In this document: positions 12,301-24,000 of the stretch, piece after piece
How positions within the stretch are numbered: position 1 is the first letter of the stretch
Layout of the letters: each line of letters begins with the position of its first letter
NCBI GenBank assembly: GCA_016858145.1
Contig: JAEHOE010000062.1
Location: forward strand, 620,001-684,000
Source: Edaphochlamys debaryana
Taxonomy: Eukaryota > Chlorophyta > Chlorophyceae > Chlamydomonadales
Direction of reading: 5' to 3'
DNA length: 64,000 nucleotides
The notes under the pieces: generated by a model
What the model saw: only the letters and a program-made list of their open reading frames with translations
What the model was told of the DNA's origin: nothing
Database searches by the model: none
Made by a program: the position numbers and the translations under genes

Positions 12301-15300
12301 CCTTGTACTCATCCCCTAGGGTCAGCCGGACGGACGCGGAGATGGGACAATGCGCGGGCGCCCAGTGGAGGGTGAGAATACAAGGCCCCGAAGCCCCTAG
12401 TGCCTGGCAGGCCTCAGGGTGGCGACCTGCTGCATCCTGGAAGGCAGGGAAAACCTGCCTGCTGGCGAAGTCCCCGCGTTTCGGAATGAGGTCATCCCTC
12501 GGGTCTAAGCCCGCCGCCGCCGCACCGACGGCCCCAGTACCCCTCCACCCTCACCCCAGTTGATCGTCATGAGGCAGCGGCCCCTGTGGAAGGTGGGGTT
12601 GGAGGCCTCGCACGACACGTGCTTGTCTTGGACGCGCCACAGCCGCACGTACAGCTCCAGAGCGGCCCGCATGCCCGCGTTGTCGAAAAGCGGCTTCATG
12701 GTGATAGGGTCAAAGAAGAAACCCTGTCACGTGCGTTAGAAACAAAGCGGGGGCAGGGACCCGGTTACTCGCAGGCAGATGGCGGAGGTCCTGGTAGCGC
12801 TTCCGAGCATAGGGCTCCTGTGCCTCGAGCTTCTCTGTACAGGCCTGGGCTTGCGATGTGTCCAGGACCCGGAGTAGCGCAGGGCCCGGCCACAAGAGTG
12901 CGCAGACCGCTGCCTGCAATTACCTGAGACGTGCCCAGGTACTGGATGTACGGCGCCGCGAGGGCCGCCAACAGGAAGTTGGCCTGCGGGGTGGGCGAGC
13001 AGGTCAGGCACGGGTGCTGGGAAAGACAGTGGAGCGAAGCCAGGCGGTAGGGTCAGGCGCGAGCTGCTGAACAGAGTTGTCCATAATTGCGCAATGCTAA
13101 TCTCGCTGCAGACAAGTCCATGTCAGGTGCAGGTAGGGTGGAGTTCGGGCTGAGTGACCCTAGACTCCCAGCTCGGGGCTCACGCTCATGGCCTGCGCGT
13201 CGTGGCCCCTAGCGAGCGGGCTCTGCAGGAGGCGGACCGACCTTGCACACGGGCGGTCCATTGTCGAAACAGACGCCGTACAGGTCGCCCACGCCATCAC
13301 CTGCGCGGGTGCGACAAAGCGTACGGCAGTTGGTCTGCCGCCTTTCCTGGGGCGCACGGTTGCAGCTAGCCTTGCCAGTGCCCTGCGCTTGCACAACTCC
13401 TGGGCACCGTCCCTCACCGTCGGTGTCAGTGCCGTTCATCCGCTCCGCAAGATCTGCGAAGTCCTCCCACGTCACAGGCACAGGGAGCTTGTAGCGGTCG
13501 AACAGGTCCCGCCTGCGATGCGGAATACATGAGGACAGGGACACGGCGTCTTAGGCGCGGTTCTCAACCCGCTGCTGAAGCCCTTGCCCGTCCCCCTCAG
13601 CCCTGCCCCCTCACCGGTAGTACATGAGGAAGAGGTCCCCGTCCAAGGGAATGCTCACAACCTGCGCCAGCAAGGAAGGGAAGGGTGGCCTCAGAGCCGT
13701 GAGAACCTTGCAAAAGACAACATGAGCGGTACACGCATGCTACTTGCCCAGCCACATGTCACCCCGCCTTTCTGCCTCCCAGCTCGCTGGCCCTGGCGCT
13801 CTGAAGGCACATGCCTCGTCGCTTCATCCCTTGACCTCCAAAACTAGACCCCCAAGGCCCAGAGCTCCTCGCCTTTCCATCGTAAATCGCCGACGTCGAT
13901 CGGAAGAAGCGTGAGACGTCGCTCCACTCCAGACCCGGGTCCTCGGGGATGAACTGGTCCAGGCCCACAAAGCCGCCTGGGGGCAAGACGGAAGAGAAGA
14001 GGCGAGGCGGAGGTGGATGGGGAAAAAGGAAGCGCGCTTGAACCGCGCTTTGGGATGCGGAGGAAGGCCGGCAGGCTGGTGGAGATACATGTGCAGTCCC
14101 TGAAAAATCTAGGACGCTCAGCTACTCTGCTAGGGCACTCTGCCACCCAAACCCCAGCACTTGCCTAGGGCCGCCAGCTCGCCAGTGGTGGATGGGTCCA
14201 GAATCCAGCCGTCGCTGAAATCGCTCAGGCCCGAAGTCAGCTCCTGCTTGGCCTCCGCACCCATCTCGAAGAATTGGACCTGCGACAGCCCCCCACCCCA
14301 CCCAATGGGCACACACGGGCGGAAGGCGAGCGGTAAGGATCGAGGCTCGGCCTGGGGGCCACACACCTACCCTGCAGTCACGCGCACACCCCACGCAGCT
14401 TGCACATGGCTGAACACGCCTGGATGCTCGAGGGCAGGATAGAGGCAACGACTACCGGTACTCGGACCCAGGAGGTCTCCGGCTCGTAGCAGGACGGGGC
14501 CCGTGGCCCAGACTTCCAGGCCCACCCGCCGCCCGGATCCTGACATTGTGACACCGAGTTTGGCCGGAACCGCCGCTGCGTCTCTGTAACTTTTCAGAGC
14601 CCCAGCTTCGTGGTCCCTCCTTACCGGGTTCAACGTCACCCGGATGCCCGTGAGGTTTTCAAACATGGCTGCGTGCCGCTGGAGCAGCGGCAGCATGCCG
14701 GTCAGGGGGACCATGATGCGGACCGCCTGCGTGGGACCACGGCCGAGGGAAGGCTAAGGTCAGTCAAGCGGAAGTGTTTCCACCGGGAAACATGTGGAGG
14801 GGTGCCAAGTTCCGGGTCCGCGCTTGGTGCGTGCGGGGTAGGACCAACCCAAGGACCAACCCCCGTGGCAGCAGTTCGGCAGCAGTTCGTCTTCTCGACC
14901 TCTCCCTCGTCCGCCCACTCGCCCGGTCAGGCTCCAAGTCCAGGTTGAGGCAGTCCTCCACGAAGCTCCGGACAGCGAAGTCGACGCCCTGTTCGCGAGC
15001 TGTCGCGTTGGGTGTGGCGGCAAAGTCCCTGGCGGGCAGAAACAGTGGACGTAAGACGTAGGTCGGCTCTTCGGCAACGTAATATAGGTCAAACAGCGCT
15101 TTCACGACCCCTTATGGCATCGTTGGTTGCTGTCTGCGCATTCCCGCAACACTGCGACGCGCTTCGGCATGCCGGGCTGTTGCTGCGCCAGGAGTAATGA
15201 TTGCATATTTTTGAGCCCCTGTATCGTGCTAGATTTCTTGTTCCGTGACAGTGCAGGGCCAGGAGGGTGTTGGCCTCATATCAGGCAAGTCATGCTGCTT

Positions 15301-15430
15301 ACCGAAGCTCCGTGCGTAGCCTCGCAGAGCAGTTTGCCACTCTGCTCTCCGTAAGTCGAGTGTCCTCGGCAGCACAAGCACCTAGAGCCAGGACCAGAAT
15401 GAGCACCTTCCGCGCGCGGCTGGCGCACAT
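6382..15430 (-). CDS. Receptor-like class III nucleotide cyclase, copy 1 (SBP ectodomain, 1 TM, tandem cyclase domains)
   Basis: Predicted 1421-residue plasma-membrane enzyme making a cyclic nucleotide, probably in response to an extracellular ligand. Exons in transcript order: 15303-15430, 14923-15028, 14625-14726, 14165-14279, 13873-13976, 13615-13661, 13418-13512, 13242-13300, 12924-12983, 12555-12723, 12096-12315, 11859-11926, 11607-11692, 11332-11477, 10876-11033, 10586-10765, 10321-10448, 9268-10185, 8881-9054, 8450-8713, 8005-8259, 7713-7820, 7439-7540, 7186-7305, 6922-6991, 6382-6665; every phase closes. Residues 1-21 are a signal peptide, which decided the start. Residues ~40-555 resemble ABC-type sugar-binding proteins (SBP_bac_1; e.g. 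SIPLDGDLFLMYYR and TWEDFADLAERM) and contain a Ca-loop-like DTDGDGVGD. One helix spans ~564-586. C1 has metal residues D615 (TDIESSTTLW) and D659 (GDSF). C2 lacks both but keeps N1291 and R1295 (MNRAAR). Introns 2, 4 and 5 use GC donors. Substrate (ATP or GTP) is unresolved. Confidence 0.92.
13871..13872 (-). other. GC splice donor, intron 5 of cyclase 1
   Basis: The donor reads GGAAAG|GCGAGG. No GT donor is available in frame, and phase 0 fits the following exon 13615-13661 (VVSIPLDGDLF). Confidence 0.75.
14163..14164 (-). other. GC splice donor, intron 4 of cyclase 1
   Basis: The donor reads CTAG|GCAAGT, the usual GC-AG consensus. Phase 1 matches the acceptor before 13976 and the equivalent cyclase 2 junction, which uses GTGAGG. 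Confidence 0.85.
14921..14922 (-). other. GC splice donor, intron 2 of cyclase 1
   Basis: The donor reads CGG|GCGAGT. Only this position gives phase 0, matching the next exon at 14726 (GCG GTC CGC ATC) and the phase-0 junction at the same place in cyclase 2, where the donor is canonical GTAAGG. The nearby GTGGGC would break the frame. Confidence 0.85.
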
Positions 15431-18065
15431 CCTTGCGCCGCGTCTTCTTCCACGAGTCCCGTGTATCACAGCATTGTCTCACAAGTCTCAACAAGCTTGC
15501 AGTAAGAGTCAACGTGCTTGGCCTGACGACCACTGGGCTTAGGTCGTCGTTGCAAGGAAGCAGCTTGGAGACAAGAACTCAAGGATAAGGAGATTTGCAC
15601 GGATGAATTAAGTGTGGTGTGTGAAGTTTAGGGCGACCGACTTCGCCAGAAAGTCTGGCCAGTCCAGTACTGCTGTCGGCCTCGGCCGTACCTGAACGCC
15701 GAAAGACACTTGCTCTGATAGAGCTTGTTCTACTAACCTCGGCGTGCAATGGTAGAGACGGGTAGAGCAAGGTGTGACGCCGAAAGGGTGAGCCGTACTT
15801 GCCCTTGAGTGCGCCCCAGCTGCATGGCGCGATGTAGCCGACTGATACCGAGAGGGAGGGAGGGAGCAATCTTTGGCAGACGGGCCAGTGGCACCGAGCC
15901 ACAGACCGACGAATGGGCCCCTCTGAGCCTGGTGGCGACGTGCGACGTGGGCTAGGTCGCGACGACGGTTGCCGCTGGCCTCCTGCCTTCGCTAACCACA
16001 GGGTCGGCTCCATGGGGCGTGGGGGCGTGTAGGAAACAGTGGGCGCGGGACAGGATGCAGCACGAGCCAAGCGTTTTGGGGGAGGCTTGGCGGAGCCAAA
16101 GCTGGGAGTGGCACAAGCCCGGGAGCCAGAACTGTTCTTCTGGTAGGACAAGACAATTTCAGTCGACCACGGCGACCACGAGCAGCCGCTAAACCTTGAC
16201 ACACGTCTGCATTCAATGTTGGCCGGTGGCGCAGCGCTGTGGGTTAGTGGGTGTGCCTAGCCGTCCAGGGGGCCAGACACGCCGGGGACACACCGTCAAT
16301 GCTGCGCTCAGCGCCCGGGGATTTCGTCGTACGCCATGTCCACCAGCCCACGCCGAACCCAGCCGAAGCAGTCGAACACACCCGCCAGGAACCAAGGGCT
16401 TGATTGTGACATGCCATAGGTGCTGGTGTGCACGTCACTGACACTTTCCGCGAATTCCGCCTTGCCACACGCACCCTTTAGGGCTGCCCACTCCCCTGAC
16501 TCGCACTTGTACGACCGTTGTATGTATGACTGAAACGCTTTGCAGCTCTGTTGTTGCTGGAGCACCAACGGCAGCAGGAGCCCACACCGCAAGTTGGGCC
16601 ATTGAGCCTCCACCAGTATCCGCATCCCGGCTTTCAAATTACACAGCTACCAATTGAGGCGAGGCGCGGGCCCGCCGCTGCAGGCTGGTAGGCTTCTTCG
16701 CAAAAGCAGGAGAAACGGCCGAGACTCACCCAGGCAGCATGAGAAAGGTACAGCGCGCGGACAAAGGCAAAGCCTTGCCAAAGACACAGGCGACATCCGT
16801 CCACGGTTTCCGTTGCTAACCAGCCCTTCACCCGTACACACGCCCGCCCCCGTGTGTGTGGCGCCTCTCCTTGCTGCGCGCCCGCTGGTACCACGCAACT
16901 TCCTGCGCAGTCAACCAGCCCTCTCTGCTACATGCTCATCCTCTGGGCTCCGAAGCAGTATCACAGGCCCCATCAGTGCTCGGCTGAATGGCCCATGCAA
17001 AAGCATGTGCACTGGACAATGCAAGGGGTGCCAGGGCGGCATGCGTTGCGTCCCTGTCATGCAATCAATCACCCTCCAAAAGACTCAAAAGACAGCCCGT
17101 AACGGCAGGCTCTCCGCCCGGCACAGCATATCGAGTCCGCTGCATTACTACGCCCACGGGAGAGTACGGTAGTGTCGTGGATGAAGGCTGCAGAACAAAG
17201 TGCGCAAGGGCCGACAGGCCAGGCAAGACCAGCTAGACCCTCCTTCGCCTACCCGGCAACTATGTCCCCGCACATAGCGCCTCCTCGCAGCTGTCGATGA
17301 GGGCTGCGGTTGGCGCCGATTTCCCATGACCCCAGACCTGGCCCATGGGGCCCCGCCCCCGCCCCATAACCTCTAAAAAGCGAACAGCGCGCGACATTGA
17401 GCTCGACCGGCACCAGACTTTGCCCTCAAGGCATCCCCCCGGTAACTTGGAAACACGGGCACGGCTTCTGCGCTCGTCGTGATCACCAGCGGTGTGCTGC
17501 GCGTAACAAATACTTTGCAGCACCTGCGCCGATCAAACGGCCGAGCGAGAGGCCTCACACAGAACGCACAACGAAATGCCAAATCGTGTGTGGCATGAGC
17601 AGAGCACAGCCGTGGACCCTCGGTCCCTGGGAGTATGACCCAGCCTCACTGCCGTATCCCCCCAAAGAGCCCTCAACCCGTTGTGCCCTCTCAGGCACGT
17701 GCTGTGAACGACAGGCCCACACGAGTTCTATTTCAAAGTTGCAAGAGCTAGAAGCGCTGAGAAGCAGCACCGATCCACCGAGCCGGGCAGCGCCCGTGCC
17801 CCAGCGCATACAGTTTGTTTACCGCTCCCGTTCAGTTGGGACCTGTGCCTGTGCCAAACACCGTGTCAAGCAGGCTTGACCTTTGCAGGCGAGGGAGGAC
17901 GCCAGTATTGAAGGACAAAATCGAAGCCACACAGGCCCCTCTCGCTCGCCCGTTTCCCATGATGCACCCATGCAACCATACAACCCTTTAATTTACCCAA
18001 TCCGGATGCAGCCACCACTGCCAACGAGCCTCCACACCCAGACTATGTTGAGTCCCGTGACGGCT
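15431..18065. other. Intergenic: cyclase 1 upstream region and SPL-like 3' side
   Basis: Cyclase 1 starts at 15430 and the SPL-like gene stops at 18066, both leftward. A minus-strand TGTAA (plus-strand TTACA) at 16639-16643 could end the SPL-like transcript, but it is ~1.4 kb from the stop. A 109-codon leftward open frame at 16308-16637 has no recognisable domain and no strong start context, so I do not call it a gene. Confidence 0.55.
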
Positions 18066-21000
18066 CTAGCGAGACCTGCGGTTTGTGAGGCCGCCGCCGC
18101 TGCGCGCCACGCGCCGTCGGAACGTGGCCGACAGCCAGCCAGCCGCCCGAGACGCCCACTGCCGCGGCGCACTCACGTGCCCGCTCTGGGCCTGGCCCTC
18201 GCCGCCCGCTCCCCGCTCGATGCGTGAGGCCGACGCCTGCGAGTCTAACACCGAACCGCCGTGCGATGGACGCGTGCTCCCCGCTGAATCAGCGGACCAG
18301 GCCTGATCCGTCACCGGGATCGGGGCGGAGCTCGTGACATGGCCCACTCGCAGCACGGGCCCGGAGTCCTCCAGTTCCGTCGTGGCCTTAAGCAGCATCA
18401 GGCTACCGGCGCTCTCCGGCTCCCCCTCGTCCGCACACTCGGGCCAACCAGGCCTGCTGCTCGAAGGCTGCTGCAGCAGGGCCCCCGCAACCGTGCCCCG
18501 GCGGTGCGGGAACGCGGACCGCGCGGCGGGGGCGGAGTTGATGGCGAGGTGGCGGTGGGGCGAGGGCGCTCGGGGCTCAGGGACCGGCAGCGGCAGCGGG
18601 AGCGGCAGCGTCTCCAGGGGCGGCTCGAGCGGCTCGCTCGTCGCTTCCTGTGACGGGCTCCAATCGCCAGGCTCAGGCACGCCCGCTGCCGGCAGAGCGG
18701 CGCCGGACGCACGCCAGGCCTGCACGTCCACGTCCCACTCGGCGGAGATGCCGGGCGACTTGGCCCAAGCAGCAGCCGTCGCCAGGAGCTCATCGTACTC
18801 CGCCCCGGCCATGGGCGTTCCTATGCCACTCGCGCCCGACCCCGCCGCGCCCGCGCCTGCGCCCGTGCAACCCCCTGCGCCCGTGGGCCCCCAAGCGCCC
18901 GCGCTTCCTGCTGCCGACTCAGCGATTGCTGCTTGGACGCCTGCGTCGCCGGCACCGACGGCTGCAGCCGTGGTGTCGGCGCGCGGAGTATGAGGCGTAG
19001 CGCCGCTACTGTCGGGCCCACGTGAGGCCAGGCGCATGGAGAGCTCGACGACACCTGCCATCGCCGCCTCCTGTTGGGCCGTGGCCGCCCGGGCCGCGAA
19101 TAGCTCGGTGGCGGAAACCAATGCCACGTCAGCCGGCAGGAGGCGAGCCGCGGAGCCGGAGGGCGCGCCCGCGGGCCGCGGGGACGCAACGGCGGCCTGC
19201 CCCGCGTCCGCCGGGGGCCGGGGCACGATGCCGACCGTTGTGGCGCTCCGCTGGGCCGACACGACAAGGCTCGCCAGGGGCCGAGGCACGGGCCCCGCGG
19301 GCGAGGACCCAACGCCGCGAGTGACGTTGATGGGGGCCTGGGCGCTGTGGCGGCGCGGCTGGCGCGTTCCGGACGGGTTGTGAGGTGAGAGGGAGGAGGA
19401 GGGCGACGGCGGCGGCGACGGCTGTGCAGCCGCGGCCGCGGCGGCGGCTGCGGCGCTAGCCATGCCGCTGCCTGAGCCGGAGAACGCGCTCCCAATGGGG
19501 CTGAAGCGCTCGACCGGCACCCACTCAATCGATGACGCGGTCGACACACCATGGGGCGAGAGCGAGATGGACGCCCTCGCTGTCGAGACGGATCGGCCGA
19601 GAGAGACGCGAGCGGCCTCCGGGTTGCGCCCTGCGCCCGCCAACTCGGGCTGTGGCTGCTGCGACGGCGGTGGCTGGTGCGACTGAGGCGCGGGGGAGGC
19701 GGACACAGCCGAGCGCAGCGGCGAGCCGGCCGCCGAGGGAGCGAGCGAGGGCGAGCCTGAGCCGGTCGCCGACCCGGAACCGGAGCCGGACCCCGATCCG
19801 GAGCCGGAGCCTGAAGCGCCGTCGTTGGCAATGCCCGCTGCGGCCGCTGCGGCCGCTGGGTGGCGCATGGAGTCCCGTGGCTTGTCGTCAGGCGATCGCT
19901 CCAGGGCCGAGGCTGCGGCCGAAGCGGAATTGCCGACGGCGGAGGCGAAGCCGCGGCGGTAGTGGCCCTCCATGGCGTGCTGCAGGAGCAGGCCCAGGCC
20001 GTGGCACGAGGCGGAGAGGAGCACGGCCTCGAGCGCGCTGGGCGCCGTGTGCGTGACGCGGTAGAGCACCACCGAGACGGAGAAGTTGATCAGGCGCACG
20101 GGCAGGGCCACGCAGAGCCGGACCTGGGGGAGCAAGCGGGGTTGGGCCGTGGTGGGGAGGAGGCAACACGGACGTCGGGGCAGGGGGAGATGGCGCGGTT
20201 GCGGTGGGCAAGCAGGCGTCACGCTGCTGCCTCTCTGTCCTCGTCAGCCAGCCGGCGCACGCTCTTCACCGCAGCGTCATTTTCTGTCCAAGTCAGCAGG
20301 GAGCAGGTAAACTCACCGGCTCGCACAGCACCGACAGGATGGCGCAGGCCAGCACGTCCATCCAGAACAGGCGGCCGGGCGGGATGGGGTAGGCGGGCAG
20401 GCCGGTGCAGGCCAGCGCCTTGGCCAGCGTGTGGCTCAGGTGCATGGTGGCGGCGATGGCCTCCGTGCGGCGGCGGTAGCGGTGCGTGGCGCCTGTGACG
20501 CGGGGTGCACGAGGGGGACAAAGAAGCGGAGGCGGTGGGGCGCGAGGGGAGCGGCGTGTGGAGTTTGCTGACCCTATGTCAGTAGTTAGCAGCAAGCAAA
20601 GACGCGTGGAGTGGGACGCATGGGCCAGGGACAGGTAGCGGCGCGAGGCGGGGGCACGGGTAGTTGGGGATGAAAGTTGCACTATGTGGGCCGGAACCCA
20701 GCAGGGCTGACCCACCTGCCAGGTCCGCAACAGCGCAAAAGCAGTACATCCACATCCAGAACCTGCGGGCGGCAAGGGAGAAGCAGCATGGCACACAACT
20801 CGGGTCTTCGGGCTTTGGCAAACGCGCCTGGCGTTGAAAGGAGAGCTTATATGTGGGAAGCTGCGGCAGCCGCCATCCCCGTGGCAGCCAGCCCGGCTTG
20901 CAAACTTACGGTGACAGCGCCAGCTCGAGCCAGGAGCCCTCGGTCGCCAGGCGCCACCAGGTGAGGCAGGCGATGGGGATCCAGGACCAGCACCAGGCGG

Positions 21001-24000
21001 AGAAGACCCATCCGTGGCGCTCTTGGTAGTAGCTGGGGGGAGCCGCAGGGGAAGGCCCGGGGTCGTCAGAGCGTGCCGGGGCGTGCTTTCCGTCACGTGG
21101 GGCGAGCGTTTGTGCCTCGCACGTGTGGCTGTAGGGCAGCAGGCAACGCGGGAAGGCAGGGAGGCACCAGATCAACCCGGGACCAGAACTACGCCCAAGG
21201 CTATGCTATTCCAACATGCCCTCGTGGGTTCCAAAGCCAGAACTTACCGCAAGAAGCGCTCCTCTGAAACCGAGCCCTCAGCCCGTTGGCGGTGGAAGGG
21301 GTTGGACGCCAGGAGCGCCCGGTGGAGAGTCATGACGAAACGGTCTCCCGCGGCTGCCATAGCGCGTCCCACGGCCGCCGCATAAATGCCGCCGCGCCGC
21401 TGGGGACCCCGCCGCGTGTGGGCGGCCCGGTAGGCCCCGAGCAGCGGAGCAAGCTCGTCAGGAACGGCTGCAGCGGCGGGGTCGGCAGGAGGGATCGCAG
21501 GGGCAGTTGCCGCCTCGGCGGCAGCGGAGGGGCTGGCCCCTGCGCCGGCCTGAGAAGGCCTCTGCGGGGCGCGACCGGTATGAGGTGTCGCGCCCGGCTG
21601 CAGCGAACGCGTTGCAGAAAAGGCCCTGGCCTGGAGGCCCGCGGCGGCAGGCGCAAGCCACGCCCTGGCCCCGGCCAGCACATCGGCCAGCGCCCGGTAA
21701 GCCGCCGCGCCTGCCGCCGCTGCGGACGCAGGGGCAAGGGCAGGGCCGGCGTCGGCGCCGGGCTGCTGGGATGTGATAGCGGCGCCAGCGCTGGGGACCG
21801 CCCACTGTGGCCCTAGCGACGGGGCTGCGGTGGAAGCCGAGCCCTGGGCTGCGGTCGGTGCGGCAGTTGCCGCATCGCCGGCTTCCCGGCGGCTCGGCGC
21901 CGCTCCTTCCGCTGCCGCGCCCGCTCGCTCGACCGCGCCCTCCTCCACGCCGTCGTCGTCCTCATCGTCCTCGTCGTCGCCCTCCCACTGTGCAGCTCGT
22001 GCCGCGGAGGCGGCGCCCCCCGGCCTGGGCCCCAGCGGGACGCCCGCCGCCAGGCCCCAGTGCCAGACCAGGTCCATCATGACTGGGTTGTTACTAAGCG
22101 TGGCGGCGTACATCAACGGCAAACCGTCGGCGGAGCGGCACGTACGGATGACCTCGGCAGCCGAACAGCCCGCGGCCAACAGGGAGTCCATCAGGGCGCA
22201 GGCCAGGCCGCAGCAGCCCGCCTCCACGCAGTCAGCCAACCAGTTGTAACCCTCCTGCAGGACAGACGTAAACAGACAGGCAAACAGCCAGAGTAAAACA
22301 CGGATGTTACAAGCTGAAGGGGGCGGAGGGCAGGCGGCAGCGGGAAGTGCAGGGTTCATGTTCAGTGATGTGCCAAAGGGACAGCGGCGACGGGGGGTGC
22401 AGGAGAAACAGGCAGGGCTCCTCACAGTGCACGGAGGCTTTGACAAATAGCCTCATCCTCTGGTGACTGTATCAAGCGCAACACGCACCTGCAACATGAG
22501 CTCATGGAACATATCCCTGTTGTAGTCAGCGCCGTAGTCGTCGTACATAGTCGCACCGTCGTACAGCCCACCATCGCCGTACATGCCCATGCTGCCGTTC
22601 CCGTACAGGGCGGCCAGGCTGGCAGCTTGTGCGGCCGAGCTGCTGGCAGCGCCGCCAGCTTGGACTCCGCTGCCAACCGCGTGCGCGCTGCCGTACAGTT
22701 GGGACGATGGGGTCGGCGATTCCGGCTGGCCGATGCCACCGTACAGCGGTGCCTCGATGCCACTGAACGGCCCCGCGCCGTCACCGTTGCGGCTGGTTGG
22801 GCGCTGCGCCCCCTGAGCCGCCGCCAGATAGGCCGACGCCGAGCCGCCTGCCGTACCGGCGATGCGATCCGGGTCCAGCAGCCAGGCAGACACGGGGTCG
22901 GCGCCCCGATAGCCGCCGTTCGAGGCCCTGGCGGCGGCGGCAGCAGCGGCAGCGACGCGTTCGGACACAATTCGGCGATGGGCGGCGTAGGTCAGCCATC
23001 CGCCTAGGTCCTCGACCACTTGGTGCGCCGCGGCGTATACCTACAGAAGGGACACACGGGCACAAGGTTCTCAAGCCTTTGCTTTGTCGGACTCGCTTGG
23101 TTTTGTGTGCTTCTGCCGACGTGGCACAGGGTGAGCACATGAGGAGGAGAGCGGTGGTGCACAACGCGCGGCCTGGAGCTGGAGGTCGGTGCGGGCGATA
23201 GGGCCAGGAGGGGAGCAGGGGCTAGGCAAGCGACACGCAGGGAGGGCTCGTGGGGAGCGGGGCCGGGGCGACTACCGGAAGGCGCAACCAAGGCACACGC
23301 CCCACCTGGGAAGCCGCGCCGGCGCGCGCCCGGTGCGGCACGCCGCCTTCCGCGCTGCCGGCCGCCGCGGCCGGGTCGGCGCCTCCGCTGCGGCCGCCGC
23401 CGTTTGCCGCCAGCGCCGCCGCCGCCATGGCCTCATCCTCCTCGGCCTGCTGCCGGCACAGGCTGGCGACCTCGTGCGCCCAACCCGCGGCCGACTCGGG
23501 GAGCAGCAGCACCGGCAGGCACGCACACAGCTGCGGCCCATGCCAGAGCTCCACATACAACACCCCCGGGCAGGCCAGCTCGCCCAGCGCGGCGCGGACC
23601 GTCGCCGCCGCAGGCAGCGGCGCGTCGGCAGCCTCCGCCACGTCACGCGCGGCCGTCGTATCGGCGCCGCCGGCGCGGTCGCGGTCGGCGGCGGCGGCCT
23701 GGAGCCGGATGGCGGCGGCGACGGCGGGTGACGTGGAGTCGAGATGGAGCTGAACGGGCAGGTAGGTCTGCTCGCCAAACACGGAGGCCGGGTCACAGTA
23801 GCGCAGCATTACGCTCAGCTCCGAGACGGTGGACGGGGCGCAGATGAGGGAGAGGTGCATCTCGGCAAGCGGCCGGCCAGCGGCGGCGGCAGCCGCCGCC
23901 GCCGCCGCGCCAGGCGCGGTTGGCGCAGGTGCTGCCGCCGCTGGCGCTGGCGCCTGCGGCTGAGGGGGCTGCTGCGACGGGAGCGGCCGCTGCAGGATCG

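Noticed and set aside
14911..14923. GT donor (A|GTGGGC) for cyclase 1 exon 2
   Set aside because: It puts the next exon out of frame; the GC donor one position class away keeps phase and matches the paralogue.
16308..16898. Leftward open frames upstream of cyclase 1
   Set aside because: Two frames with no join in phase, no domain; could be UTR of the SPL-like transcript.
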